Origin: Megaustenia siamemsis
Taxonomy: Eukaryota > Mollusca > Gastropoda > Stylommatophora > Ariophantidae
Assembly (NCBI GenBank): GCA_032433765.1
Contig: JAVIAB010000024.1
Coordinates: forward strand, 10,333,321-10,397,320
Direction: 5' to 3'
DNA length: 64,000 nucleotides
The position numbers and the translations under genes were made by a program. Every line of letters starts with the position of its first letter. Within the stretch, counting starts at the first letter, position 1. Of the stretch, positions 19,128 through 30,439 are shown one piece after another. The notes under the pieces were generated by a model that was not told the origin of the DNA, did not search any database, and saw nothing but the letters and a program-made list of their open reading frames with translations.

Positions 19128-20740
19128 GTGAACGTGAAAGCTATTTAGTAAACTAACGTGAAAGCTATTTACTAAACTAACATGAAAGCAATTTACTAAA
19201 CTAACATGAAAGTTATTTAGTAAACTAACATGAAAGCTATTTAGTAAACTAACATGAAAGCTATTTAGTAAACTAACATGAAAGCTATTTAGTAAACTAA
19301 CATGAAAGCTATTTAGTAAACTAACATGAAAGTTATTTAGTAAACTAACATAAAAACTATTTAATAAACTAACGTGAAAGCTATTTAGTAAACTAACATG
19401 AAAGCTATTTAGTAAACTAACATGAAAGCTATTTAGTAAACTAACATGAAAGCTATTTAGTAAACTAACATGAAAGCTATTTAGTAAACTAACATGAAAG
19501 CTATTTAGTAAACTAACATGAAAGCTATTTAGTAAACTAACATAAAAGCTATCTAGTAAACTAACATGAAAGCTATTTAGTAAACTAACATGAAAGCTAT
19601 TTAGTAAACTAACATGAAAGCTATTTAGTAAACTAACATGAAAGCTATTTAGTAAACTAACATGAAAGCTGTTTAGAAACTAACGTAAAAGCTATTTAGT
19701 AAACTAACATGAAAGCTATTTAGTAAACTAACATGAAAGCTATTTAGTAAACTAACATGAAAGCTATTTAGTAAACTAACATGAAAGCTATTTAGTAAAC
19801 TAACATGAAAGCTATTTAGTAAACTAACGTGAAAGCTATTTAGTAAACTAACATGAAAGCTATTTAGTAAACTAACATGAAGTTATTTAGTAAACTAAAG
19901 TGAAAGCTATTTAGTAAACTAACATGATGAAAGCTATTTAGTAAACTAACATGAAAGCTATTTAGTAAACTAACGTGAAAGTTATTTAGTAAACTAACAT
20001 GAAAGCTATTTAGAAAACTAACATGAAAGCTATTTAGAAAACTAACATAAAAGCTATTTAGTAAACTAACATGAAAGTTTTTTAGTAAACTAACATAAAA
20101 GCTATTTAGTAAACTAACGTAAAAGCTATTTAGCAAACTAACATGAAAGCTATTTAGTAAACTAACATGAAAACTTTTTAGAAAACTAACATGAAAGCTA
20201 TTTAGTAAACTAACATGAAAGCTATTTAGTAAACTAACATGAAAGCTATTTAGAAAACTAACATGAAAGCTATTTAGAAAACCAACATGAAAGTTATTTA
20301 GTAAACTAACATGAAAGCTATTTAGTAAACTAACATGAAAGCTATTTAGTAAACTAACATGAAAGCTATTTAGTAAACTAACATGAAAGCTATTTAGTAA
20401 ACTAACATGAAAGCTATTTAGTAAACTAACATGAAAGCTATTTAGTAAACTAACATGAAAGCTATTTAGAAAACTAACATGAAAGCTATTTAGAAAACTA
20501 ACGTAAAAGCTATTTAGAAAACTAACATGAAAGCTATTTAGAAACTAACGTAAAAGCTATTTAGAAAACTAACATGAAAGCTATTTAGTAAACTAACGTG
20601 AAAGCTATTTAGTAAACTAACGTAAAAGCTATTTAGTAAACTAACGTAAAAGCTATTTAGTAAACTAACGTATAAGCTATTTAGTAAACTAACGTGAAAG
20701 CTATTTAGTAAACTAACGTAAAAGCTATTTAGAAAACTAT
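19128..20740. repeat. 24-bp minisatellite (about 67 units)
   Basis: Unit CTAACATGAAAGCTATTTAG plus TAAA, period 24 bp. Variants ACGTGAAAG, ACATAAAAG and TTTAGAAAA cluster in blocks. Occasional 23-bp and 27-bp units occur. Minus-strand reading LLNSFHVS is repeat-derived. Confidence 0.97.
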
Positions 20741-20929
20741 TTGCACAGTTAACATTTATATTCAATCTTATTGTTGTGTTTACTTGTTGAAATATAACAC
20801 AAACTAGGAAATGATTGTTTCAGGAACGTTTACTTCTTTCCTGCTGTTTCTTTATTTTATAAGACTCCATTTTTGTTTGCTGTTTTTTTTAATGGCTGTC
20901 AGATGGTACACAGTGAGAACAATCTAGTT
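20741..20929. other. No feature recognised
   Basis: Short AT-rich spacer between two arrays. Confidence 0.4.
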
Positions 20930-21785
20930 CTTTGTGCAATGGTTGTCAAATGTTATATCAGGGAACATTCTCGTTCTTTGTGCAATGGTTGTCAAATGTT
21001 ATATCAGGGGAACATTCTCGTTCTTTGTGCAATGGTTGTCAAATGTTATATCAGGGGAACATTATAGTTCTTTGTGCAATGGTTGTCAAATTTTACATCA
21101 GGGGAACATTCTAGTTCTTTGTGCAATGGTTGTCAAATGTTACATCAGGGGAACATTCTAGTTCTGTATGCAATGGTTGTCAAATGTTACATCAGGGGAA
21201 CATTCTAGTTTCTTATGCAATGTTTCTAAATGTTATATCAGGGGAACATTCTAGTTCTTTGTGCAATGGTTCACAAATGTTTTTCCATGGGAACATTTTA
21301 GTACTTTGTGCAATGGTTGTCAAATGTTACATCAGGGGAACATTCTAGTTCTGTATGCAATGGTTGTCAAATGTTATATCAGGGGAGCATTCTAGTTCTT
21401 TGTGCAATTATTGTCAAATGTTATATCAGGGGAACATTTTAGTACTTTGTGCAATGGTTGTCAAATGTTATATCAGGGGAACATTTTAGTACTTTGTGCA
21501 ATGGTTGTCAAATGTTATATCAGGGGAACATTTTAGTACTTTGTGCAATTATTGTCAAATGTTATATCAGGGGAACATTTTAGTACTTTGTGCAATTATT
21601 GTCAAATGTTATATCAGGGGAACATTTTAGTACTTTGTGCAATTATTGTCAAATGTTATATCAGGGGAACATTCTAGTTCTGTGTGCAATGGTTGTCAAA
21701 TCTTATATCAGGGGAACATTCTAGTTCTGTGTGCAATGGTTGTCAAATGTTACATCAGGGGAACATTCTAGTTCTGTGTGCATCG
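20930..21785. repeat. 47-bp minisatellite (about 18 units)
   Basis: The unit contains TTTGTGCAATGGTTGTCAAA and TATATCAGGGGAACATT, period 47 bp. Variants include ACATCAGG and AATTATTG. Confidence 0.96.
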
Positions 21786-22036
21786 TTTGGAGTTCATAAA
21801 GCTTAGTACATCATCATCTTCGAAAAGAAATTATAGTAAAAGATCTTCTTGCAATATATGAAACCAAGAAGAGTCGATATGAAACCATATAAGAAACCAT
21901 TTGTGAGTCGATATAGTCTGATACAACAGTATCTTGTAGCCTAAAGTCTTGTACAATATAATCCTAGTGCTTAAAGAATAGTACAACATAATTTTGGAGT
22001 TTATAAAGTCTAGTACTAAAATCTATTATAAAATAA
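21786..22036. repeat. Degenerate 29-bp array, left outlier
   Basis: Diverged fragments such as GGAGTTTATAAAGTCTAGTA and CTTAGTACATCATC resemble the 29-bp array that resumes at 24.6 kb. The RTE-A2 element between them seems to have split the array. Confidence 0.6.
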
Positions 22037-23044
22037 TCATCATCATCAAGTACCGGGCCTCCGGCGTAGATGATCATGTCTCTCCACAACTTTCGATCTC
22101 GACAGTTATTTATCATTTCTGTTGTTGACCTTCTGCTAAGCCATTCTCTTTAGTTGTCTGTATTTTTTCTCTCTGCTTCCCTCTATCTCTTCGTCCCTCA
22201 ATTTTTCCAGTTGTTACAATATATTCCAGTTGTTCTCTTCTCATTACATGGCCAAAAATGATGATTGTTTCTTCCTAATATTGGAAATTAGCTCTCTTTT
22301 TGCTTTGACCTCTCTCATAACATCTTCATTACTTTTCTTAGCTGCCAATGGTACTTTCACATTCTTCTGTAAAACCACATTTCTACAGACTCCAGTGATT
22401 TTCTTGTCGTCTGTCCTATTGTCCATGATTCGCATCCATATGTTAAGACTAGCTCTACGTAACATTTAAGAACTCTTTTTTCTTGTTTCTATTGTCAAAA
22501 ATGGATTGCATAGTATCTTCCTCATTTTTTGGAAAGCTGCCTTTACCTGAGCCATTCTGCATCGCACCTCTTTTGTACATCTTCCGTCTGAGGTTAACAA
22601 AGTTCCCAAATATTTAAATTCATTTACCTGTTTTAATATTGTTCCACTTGTCTTTATTTTGCACTGAGGTGATGTCTTTTTTCTTTGTTGTTACCATTAC
22701 CTCTCTCTTTTTGCTATTAAGGCTGAGTCCTTTATTTTTGCTTTCTTTCACTATAATGTCCACCATTTCTTGTTACTCATTTTCACTCTTAGCGATTAAG
22801 ACTGTATCATCAGCATACCTTAGATTATTTATATTATGACCTCCAATTGTTATTCCGGGCATCCCCCTAATGGATCTTAAAATAATCTCACTATAAATAT
22901 TAAACAAATCTGATGACAGTACACAATCTTGTCTAACGCCCTGTTTTATTTGTTGAAACATTCCCAATTGGTTTCCAGTTCTTATGGCTTCTGTTTGTTG
23001 CCAGTACATGTTCTTTATTATTCTTAGATCTTTGCTGTCTACGT

Positions 23045-23527
23045 TTATGCTTTGTAACTTTTGATCATTTCTTGGTGCTTTACTTTGTCAAATGCCTTGG
23101 TGTAATCTATGAAACATAGGTATAGATCTGTTTTCACCTCTATAGCTCTTTCTACTATAGATCTTATGATATAAATGGCATTGCTTGTTCCTTTATATCT
23201 AACAAAACCACACTGTTCATCGCTAATTTCTGGACTGATTTTGTTTCGCATTCTTCGCATGATGATTCTTAGTAATATCTTAGTCATATGACTCATAAGG
23301 CTTATTGTGCGATGATAATCGCATTTAATCGCACCCGATTTCTTTGGTAGGGCTATGAATATTGATTTGAGCATGTCGTAAGCTATATATCCGCTGTTGT
23401 AGATATCATTCAATATTTTTGTTATTATTTCTATTCCAAAATCACACATGGCTTCAATCCCTTCTTTAGTTATATTATCTGGTCCAGGAGCTTTGCCTGC
23501 TTTCATATTGCGCAAGGCGTCTTCCAC
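23045..23527 (-). pseudogene. RTE-A2 reverse transcriptase, N-terminal half (open segment)
   Basis: A 160-residue open segment of the element at 22037-24510. It carries the RT N-terminal motifs GKAPGPDNITKEGIEAM, KKSGAIKCDYHRTISLM, SDEQCGFVRYKGTSNAIY and [15 protein letters not shown]. It ends early at a frameshift after motif A. The YADD motif lies in the next segment, 22773-23009. Confidence 0.88.
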
Positions 23528-23946
23528 GTCTTCTCTGAGTATTCTGGTCCTTCTCCATTATTCTTAATATTTACTTCCGTTCGTTCATCATTATAAAGAT
23601 CTTTAATGTATTCTGTCCATCGTTCCCTTATGTTTTCTAGATCAATCAACAGTTCTCCTTCCTTTGATCTTAGACATCCAGTTTGTGATTGCGTTTTTCT
23701 CTCCTGTTAATTCCTCACTTTGTATATAGCTTTAGCATCTCCTTTTTGTTGCATTTCAATCTCTTTGCATCTCTCTTTTAGCCATGCTTCTTTTGCTTCA
23801 TTACATTTTACCACAATTTCTTTATTTCATCTCTTATACTCATCTTTATTTTCTTTATTTCTTCTTCTTTTATCCATTAGCTGCAAAATGTCATTTGTCA
23901 TCCATTTCTTTCTTGAATTTGTCCTCACTGGTGTTATGAACTCTTT

Positions 23947-24327
23947 TTATGTTTGTTGCATTGATTCTTTTAGCATTTCCCACTGTTCACCAATGATTTG
24001 TATCTTCTCTATTGCATTGTACCGGTTCTGAATTGTGATTTTATATTTATCGTGCAGCTTCTTGTCTGATTTTAGTATATCTAAATTTAACTTGATGTTA
24101 ACTGAGGCTCGTTTTGATGTTTTTAATGTTACTCTAAGCTTTCCCACAACTGGTACATGATCACTATTGCAATCTGCCCCCGGTCTAGTTTTCACACACA
24201 CCAGACCGTTTCTAAATCTATTGCTTATCATTATATAATCAATTTGATTACGTGCGTTGTCCCCTGCGCTTTTCCATGTCCACAGACGTCTTGGATGTTG
24301 CTTAAACCAGGTGTTTACTATCATCAT
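23947..24327 (-). pseudogene. RTE-A2 endonuclease C-terminal half (open segment)
   Basis: Open segment with TWFKQHPRRLWTWKSAGD, RNQIDYIMISNRFRNG, KTRPGADCNSDHVPVVGKLR and a linker ending EQWEMLKES. It belongs to the endonuclease/exonuclease/phosphatase fold that nicks target DNA for target-primed reverse transcription. The N-terminal catalytic residues upstream of 24510 are missing. Confidence 0.88.
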
Positions 24328-24510
24328 TTTGCGTGTTCTTGCCCATTCAATAAGTTTCTCACCTCTTTCATTCCTCTCGCCTAAGCCATAATGACCAACT
24401 ACATCCGCAACTCTTTCCTTTCCTACTTTTGCGTTAAAATTCCCTAGAACTATGGTGTTTTCATGTGGTTCGCATTTATGAAGTGCCTCATCTAACTCGT
24501 TGTAAATTTA

Positions 24511-24639
24511 TCAATTTGCAAGGCAGCAGGGCAGTCACAGGTTGTACTGTTTACTGCAAACAGTAGCAGGTAAAATTACCTGACCTAACCACTAAAATCA
24601 TAATAGAACCTAAAGTCTAGTGTACCATAAACTTTCGAG
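24511..24639. other. Spacer
   Basis: Short unique sequence between the LINE 5' end and the array; no feature seen. Confidence 0.4.
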
Positions 24640-26056
24640 TCTAAGACTATGACATCATTTTGAGTCTATAAAGTCAAGTATATCATTTTGAGTCTATAAA
24701 GTCTAGTACATCATTTTGAAGTCTATAAGGTCTGGTACATCATTTGAAGTCTATAAAGTCTAGTACATCATTTTGAAGTCTGTAAGGTCTGGTACATCAT
24801 TTTGAAGTCTATAAAGTCTAGTACATCATTTTGAAGTCTATAAGGTCTGGTACATCATTTTGAAGTCTATAAGGTCTAGTACATTATTTTGAAGTCTATA
24901 AGGTCCAGTACATCATTTTAGAGTCTATAAAGTCTAGTACATCATTCGGAGTCTATAGGGTCTAGTACATCATTTTAGAGTCAATAAAGTCTAGTACATC
25001 ATTTTAGAGTCAATAAAGTCTAGTACATCATTTTGAAGTCTATAAGGTCCAGTACACCATTTTAGAGTCTATAAAGTCTAGTACATCATTTGGAGTCTAT
25101 AAGGTCTAGTACATCATTTTAGAGTCAATAAAGTCTAGTGCATCATTTGGAATCTATAAGGTCTAGTACATCATTTTAGAGTCTATAAGGTCTAGTACAT
25201 CATTTTAGGGTCAATAAAGTCTAGTGCATAATTTGGAGTCTATAAGGTCTATTACATCATTTTAGAGTCAATAAAGTCTAGTACAATCATTTTAGAGTCT
25301 ATAAAGTCTAGTACATCATTTTAGAGTCAATAAAGTCTAGTACATCATTTTGGAGTCAATAAAGTCTAGTACATCATTTTGGAGTCTATAAAGTCTAGTA
25401 CATCATTTTAGAGTCTATAAAGTCTAGTACATCATTTTGGAGCCTATAAAGTCTAGTACATCATTTTGGAGCCTATGAAGTCTAGTACATCATTTTAGAG
25501 CCTATAAAGTCTAGTACATCATTTTAGAGTCTATAAAGTCTAGTACATCATTTTAGAGTCAATAAAGTCTAGTACATCATTTTGGAGCCTATAAAGTCTA
25601 GTACATCATTTTAGAGTCTATAAAGTCTAGTGCATTATTTTAGAGCCTATAAAGTCTAGTACATCATTTTAGAGTCTATAAAGTCTAGTACATCATTTTA
25701 GAGTCTATAAAGTCTAGTACATCATTTTGGAGCCTATAAAGTCTAGTACATCATTTTAGAGTCAACAAAGTATAGTACATCATTTTAGAGTCAATAAAGT
25801 CTAGTACAACATTTTAGAGTCTATAAAGTCTAGTACATCATTTGAAAGTCTATAAAGTCTAGTACATCATTTTAGAGCCTATAAAGTCTAGTACATCATT
25901 TTGGAGCCTATGAAGTATATTACATAATTTTGTAGTCTATAAAGTCTAGTACATCATTTTGGAGTATAGGACATCATATTGGGACTCTATAAAGCCTAGT
26001 ACATCATTCTGGACTCTATAAAGTCTAGTACATGATTTTTGAGTCTTTGATTCTTT
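24640..26056. repeat. 29-bp minisatellite, first block (about 48 units)
   Basis: The unit contains GTCTATAAAGTCTAGTACAT and CATTTTAGA, mostly 29 bp, some 28. Sub-variants GGTCTGGTAC (left), GAGTCAATAAAG (middle) and GGAGCCTATAAAG (right) form local blocks. Confidence 0.96.
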
Positions 26057-26492
26057 GGTTATGGCAGTTCCCGGTATCATTTCAAGCGAATTAAAATCCA
26101 TAATTACTCAACCGACCGTGCCAGTGGAATCATCCGAATTACTAACCCATCTCCCAAACCAAGAAAGGTAGCTGTAGTCCCAGTCATAGTAGTCTCAGCA
26201 CACGCCAAAAGAGATATGGCGAAACCGCACAGAAAGTGAACACAGCCAACTGGTCCCTGCCATACGATATCATCATTCATCGTAAACAATTGGAATATCG
26301 AAACACGATCAAAACGGATGAAACACACAGCTCACGGTGTGCACAGAACACCTAACTCAGTAGCTCCTGCAAAAAGCCGGTCTTGGCATATGAGGAAACT
26401 GCAACAAGGAACACTTTCATACATAGCCTTCAATGGTTCCTGCCGCCAATCCATCATATTGACCGGAAGTTCACGTCCTCCACATTAAGTCC
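26057..26492 (-). pseudogene. Copy of the 3' end of a Cys-rich protein gene
   Basis: This stretch matches 36187-36620 almost continuously (shared blocks include GTGCCAGTGGAATCATCCGA, ACGATATCATCATTCATCGT and GCTCACGGTGTGCACAGA). In the 36-kb copy the same interval holds the 3' end and downstream region of the Cys-rich reading frame. Here only the last about 20 codons have a counterpart, and the frame is broken. Similarity stops at TTCACGTCCTCC. The segment interrupts the 29-bp array, so it entered by insertion. Source gene and mechanism are unknown. Confidence 0.6.
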
Positions 26493-26974
26493 CTCTTCAG
26501 GACCGACTCTTTCTGGAGAAGTTTGTGGTCAGAGACCTCCCTCACGGGCTGGTCATAGTGGAGCCAAGCTGGAGTTCCATTCTATTCATCTCATCACATC
26601 ACTCGTCGCCATCTTGTGGGTGTTAACATCCGTCAGGTTAGCCGAGGAAGACAGACTGACCTCAGGTCAGGTTGAGCTGCTGGTCATGCCTAGGATTCTA
26701 GTTTTATAACTTGATATTCTATATCTATGTTTTTCATCTATTGGCTTCTTTTACTTCCTAGGATAACTCAAATTGTTATATTCAGACTGTGATCTGTAGA
26801 TGGTAGACTTTGGCAAACACATTCATGAGTTTCATACATGAAGATAAGGATATTTGACCACGTGTCAGTCTCAATAAAAACAAAACACAATTTATTGCAG
26901 TCTTGTAACCTGTACATTTCATTTCAAGAAATATTTCTTCCTTCCCTTGACAGCTGTGAATGTAGAATGTGTAT
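26493..26974. other. Part of the segment that splits the 29-bp array; no gene seen
   Basis: Unique sequence with no match to the 36-kb copy and no supported open frame. The array resumes at 26975. Confidence 0.45.
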
Positions 26975-28388
26975 ATGTTTTGGAGACTATAAAGTCTAGT
27001 GCATCATTTTGGAGACTATAATGTCTAGTACATCATTTTGGAGACTATAAAGTCTAGTATATCATTTTGGAGACTGTAAAGTCTAGTACATCATTTTGGA
27101 GACTATAAAGTCTAGTACATCATTTTGGAGAATATAAAGTCTAGTACATCATTTTGGAGACTATAAAGGCTAGTGCATCATTTTGGAGACTATAAAGTCT
27201 AGTACATCATTTTGGAGCCAATAAATTCTAGTACATCATTTTGGAGACTATAAAGTCTAGTGCATCATTTTGGAGCCAATAAATTCTAGTATATCATTTT
27301 GGAGTCTATAAAGTCTAGTACATCATTTTTGGAGCCAATAAATTCTAGTACATCGTTTGGAGTCTATAAAGTCTAGTACATCATTTTGGAGCCTTTAAAG
27401 TCTAGTACATTATTTTGGAGCCTATAAAGTCTGGTACATCATTTTAGAGTCTGTAAAGTCTAGTACATGATTTTAGAGTCTGTAAAGTCTAGTGCATCAT
27501 TTTAAAGTCTGTAAAGTCTAGTGCATCATTTTAGAGTCTGTAAAGTCTAGTGCAACATTTTAGAGTCTGTAAAGTCTAGTGCATCATTTTAGAGTCTGTA
27601 AAGTCTAGTGCATCATTTAAAGTCTGTAAAGTCTAGTGCATCATTTTAAAGTCCGTAAAGTCTAGTGCTTCATTTTAGAGTTTGTAAAGTTTAGTACATG
27701 ATTTTAGAGTCTCTAAAGTCTAGTGCATCATTTTAGAGTCTGTAAAGTCTAGCACTTCATTTTAGAGTCTGTAAAGCCTAGTGCATCATTTTAGAGTCCG
27801 TAAAGTCTAGTACATCATTTTAGAGTCTGCACAGTCTAGTGCATCATTTTAAAAGGCTGTAAAGTCTAGTGCAACATTTTAGAGTCCGTAAAGTCTAAGT
27901 GCATCATTTTAGAGTCTGTACAGTTCTAGTGCATCATTTTAGAGTCTGTACAGTCTAGTACAACATTTTAGAGTCTATAAAGTCTAGTGCATCATTTTAG
28001 ATTCTGTACAGTCTAGTACATCATTTTGGAGTCTATAAAGTCTAGTACATCATTTTAGAGTCTATAAAGTCTAGTACATCATTTTAGAGTCAGTACAGTC
28101 TAGTGCATCATTTTAGAGTCTGAACAGTCTTGTACATCATGTTAGAGTCTATAAGTCTAGTACATCATTTTAGAGTCCGTACAGTCTAGTGCATCATTTT
28201 AGAGTCTGTACAGTCTAGTACATCATTTTAGAGTCTGTAAAGTCTAGTACATCATTTTAGAGTCTATAAAGTATAGTATATCATTTTAGAGTCTATAAAG
28301 TCTAGTACATCATTTTGGAGTCTGTAAAGTGTAGTACATCATTTTGGAGTCTATAATGTCTAGTACATCATTTTGGAGTCTATAAAGT
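26975..28388. repeat. 29-bp minisatellite, second block (about 48 units)
   Basis: Same unit as 24640-26056. The left side is dominated by GGAGACTATAAAG, the middle by GAGTCTGTAAAGTCTAGTGC, the right by GTCTGTACAGTCTAG. Confidence 0.96.
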
Positions 28389-28676
28389 CGAGAAAAGTCT
28401 TACAGCTACAGAAACTAAAACGATTGATTTGTCACATCTGCAATTGGGTATCTGGGTAGTTTAGAGGTGGCTTAGAAATGCGGTGAGAGTTTTTCTAAAT
28501 CAGTGTTTCTATATGGCTTTACCATCCCCTGGTACCCAGGAAGTGAGATCCGATGTTCTAACCTTCTCGGATAACGGTAAAGATCGGGAGGTACCGTGTG
28601 CATTTGGTCACGTTAAAGAACTCTTTCAAAAACATGAACCCTTTCTAAATCACATTTTAGAAAGATCAATACATGT
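28389..28676. other. No gene recognised
   Basis: Unique sequence. GGTCACGTTAAAGAACTC near 28610 looks like a short-element end but cannot be assigned. Confidence 0.35.
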
Positions 28677-28922
28677 GAGATGCGATGCTTGAGAAAAATA
28701 AAAAACAACACAAGAAGAGATAGAATACCAAATGAAACCATAAGAAAAATGGTAGGAACAAAACCCTGCCAAGAATATATAGAACAACAACAACTTAAAT
28801 GTTTTGGCCATCTGGTCAGAATGAATCCTCACCAATCACCATCAAGGGCATTCTTCTCGAGACTGCATGGAAAAAGACCAAGAGGAAGACCCAGAAGAAG
28901 ATGGATAGATGCAGTGACATAG
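28677..28922 (+). pseudogene. LINE-D C-terminal end
   Basis: One frame reads MRCLRKIKNNTRRDRIPNET, then KMVGTKPCQEYIEQQQLKCF, GHLVRMNPHQ and KRPRGRPRRRWIDAVT. This is the usual C-terminal order of an endonuclease/RT LINE (RDRIRNE, QLxWxGHLxRM, GRPRxRWID). The stop at 28920-28922 is inside the last conserved block. The following 400 bp are tandem copies of this end. Confidence 0.75.
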
Positions 28923-29305
28923 ACATGTAACAATAAAGGAAAATCCAAAATTCAGACAGTTCGAGCAGCTGAAGAACGACAAATACTATAACCACGACAA
29001 CCTTTTAGGTTTCAGTGGAAAGAGAAAAGAGGAAGATGGATAGATGCAGTGCCAGAGACATGTAACAACAAAGGAAAATCACTAATTCAGACAGTTCGAG
29101 CAGCTCAAGAACGACAAATGATATTAACCACGACACCATTTAGGTATCAGTGAGAAGAGAAAAGAAGAAGATGGATAGATGCAGTGACAGAGACATGTAA
29201 CAACAAAGGAAAATCACTAATTCAGACAGTTCGAGCAGCTCAAGAACGACAAATGATATAAACCACGACACCTTTTAGGTTTCAGTGAAAAGAGAAGAGA
29301 AGAAA
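28901..29305. repeat. 135-bp tandem triplication of the LINE-D 3' end
   Basis: ATGGATAGATGCAGTG recurs at 28901, 29036 and 29171, a 135-bp period. Each unit holds the last coding residues (WIDAVTETCNNKGKS, QTVRAAQERQ) and the short 3' UTR with TTTAGGTTTCAGTG. The three copies differ by a few bases and small indels. Confidence 0.9.
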
Positions 29306-30267
29306 GAAGAATAAGAAAGAACTCTTGGCATTTAGAACGATCTGTCCATGCACAAATTGTTATGCATTTCTATCCATTGGAAACGGATGTGTCGGGCCGA
29401 ACGGCGCAAATATCGTACACTGGCGACACAACGAATCAACGACAGCTTAACGCGTGGACGCTAACAAGAAGAAGAACATATGCAATCTCATAAACGGAGG
29501 GTAAGCAATGACAGCTTCATTATCATTAGGGACAAACGACAATAATATTGGTCGTAAGATTTGCTCACCGTCGGAAGCTTTCAAGAAGTTGCCCAAAGCG
29601 CTGTGCCGAGAGAGAAATCCTTCGTCCAACTGGGTCCCTTGTTCTCTGGAAAGAGAGAGGATTCCATCCCCTTGTTATATTCATATTTCCACAGACATGA
29701 AGCTATCTATAATGATCCCTATAAAAATCTATGTTATCTTCAGACAGAGATCTGGACACAATCGTAGACAATTATATTTTATATTCATTAATCTTCATAT
29801 TCTGGTCTATGTATGTTACGCTGATGGCTCCGTATATATAAAAAAAATCTTGGCCTCCCACTACCTTTTTTTCGCTCGATTCCATTACATATTTTAATGT
29901 ACTCACAACTCTTTAAGACAGTCCGCTCAGGAATTTTCAAAGTTTTAAATATGTTGGAACATGTTTGATTTCCTTCATTCCAAAGCTGTGAATTAACCTT
30001 TTTCTGCCTCCAGCATTAGAAAATGACATCTGCTCTAGTATCAAAGGCAATTCGCAAGTTATCGTTCCTTACTTCTGGTAATCTTAGCTCAGTAAAATAG
30101 ATTGTAAACCCTGGAAGTACTTGCGTATTTAACTTACGCAGCATTGATTATATCAGCCTTTTCATCTTAGCAGTAAAATTGTAATTTTGTATTTACAACT
30201 GTCTGTTTGTGCGTGTGTATATTTATGTGCGTGCGTGTGTGTGCTCTGGAGTCTTGAACGCTGCGTA

Positions 30268-30269
<2 letters not shown>
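29306..30269. other. No gene recognised
   Basis: Unique AT-rich sequence. TTAACGCGTGGACGCTAAC followed by AAGAAGAAGA near 29450 resembles the element end at 8570-8600. Open frames at 29447-29897 show no recognisable domain. Confidence 0.4.

Positions 30270-30302
<33 letters not shown>
30270..30302. repeat. (AAC)n microsatellite
   Basis: About eleven AAC triplets in a row. They produce a poly-Val run in a minus-strand open frame that is not otherwise supported as a gene. Confidence 0.9.
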
Positions 30303-30439
30303 GCTTCACGCCTAACTATTCCTTGTTGTAATTCGTCAGACTTTGCAGAGGACCCGCAGAGTCCAATGCTGCAGGTCAGTATTCTAGGCGAGCATCGCAT
30401 AATCAGCAAGAGATCTAATGCCCGCTGTCGTTGCATAGA

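Larger units (their letters stand above)
22037..24510 (-). mobile_element. RTE-A2 LINE, 5'-truncated, 2.5 kb
   Basis: The largest RTE-A2 copy. Reading 5' to 3' on the minus strand: the endonuclease C-terminal half with GNFNAKVGK, TWFKQHPRRLWTWKS, NQIDYIM and NSDHVPVVGKLR (Asn, Asp and His of the endonuclease fold); then the linker; then RT with [40 protein letters not shown] (motif A Asp), [16 protein letters not shown] and [11 protein letters not shown] (YADD); then the C-terminal domain to the ATC-triplet tail at 22037. The frame is interrupted several times. The 5' end stops inside the endonuclease at about 24510. In GNFNAKVG the family's usual Asp is Asn, a further sign of decay. Confidence 0.92.

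Noticed and set aside
29447..29897. Overlapping open frames around 29.5-29.9 kb as a gene
   Set aside because: No domain, no splice sites of quality, and both strands are open; no evidence of coding.
30167..30436. 89-codon minus-strand open frame with a poly-Val run
   Set aside because: The Val run is an (AAC)n microsatellite and the rest has no recognisable feature or splice support.
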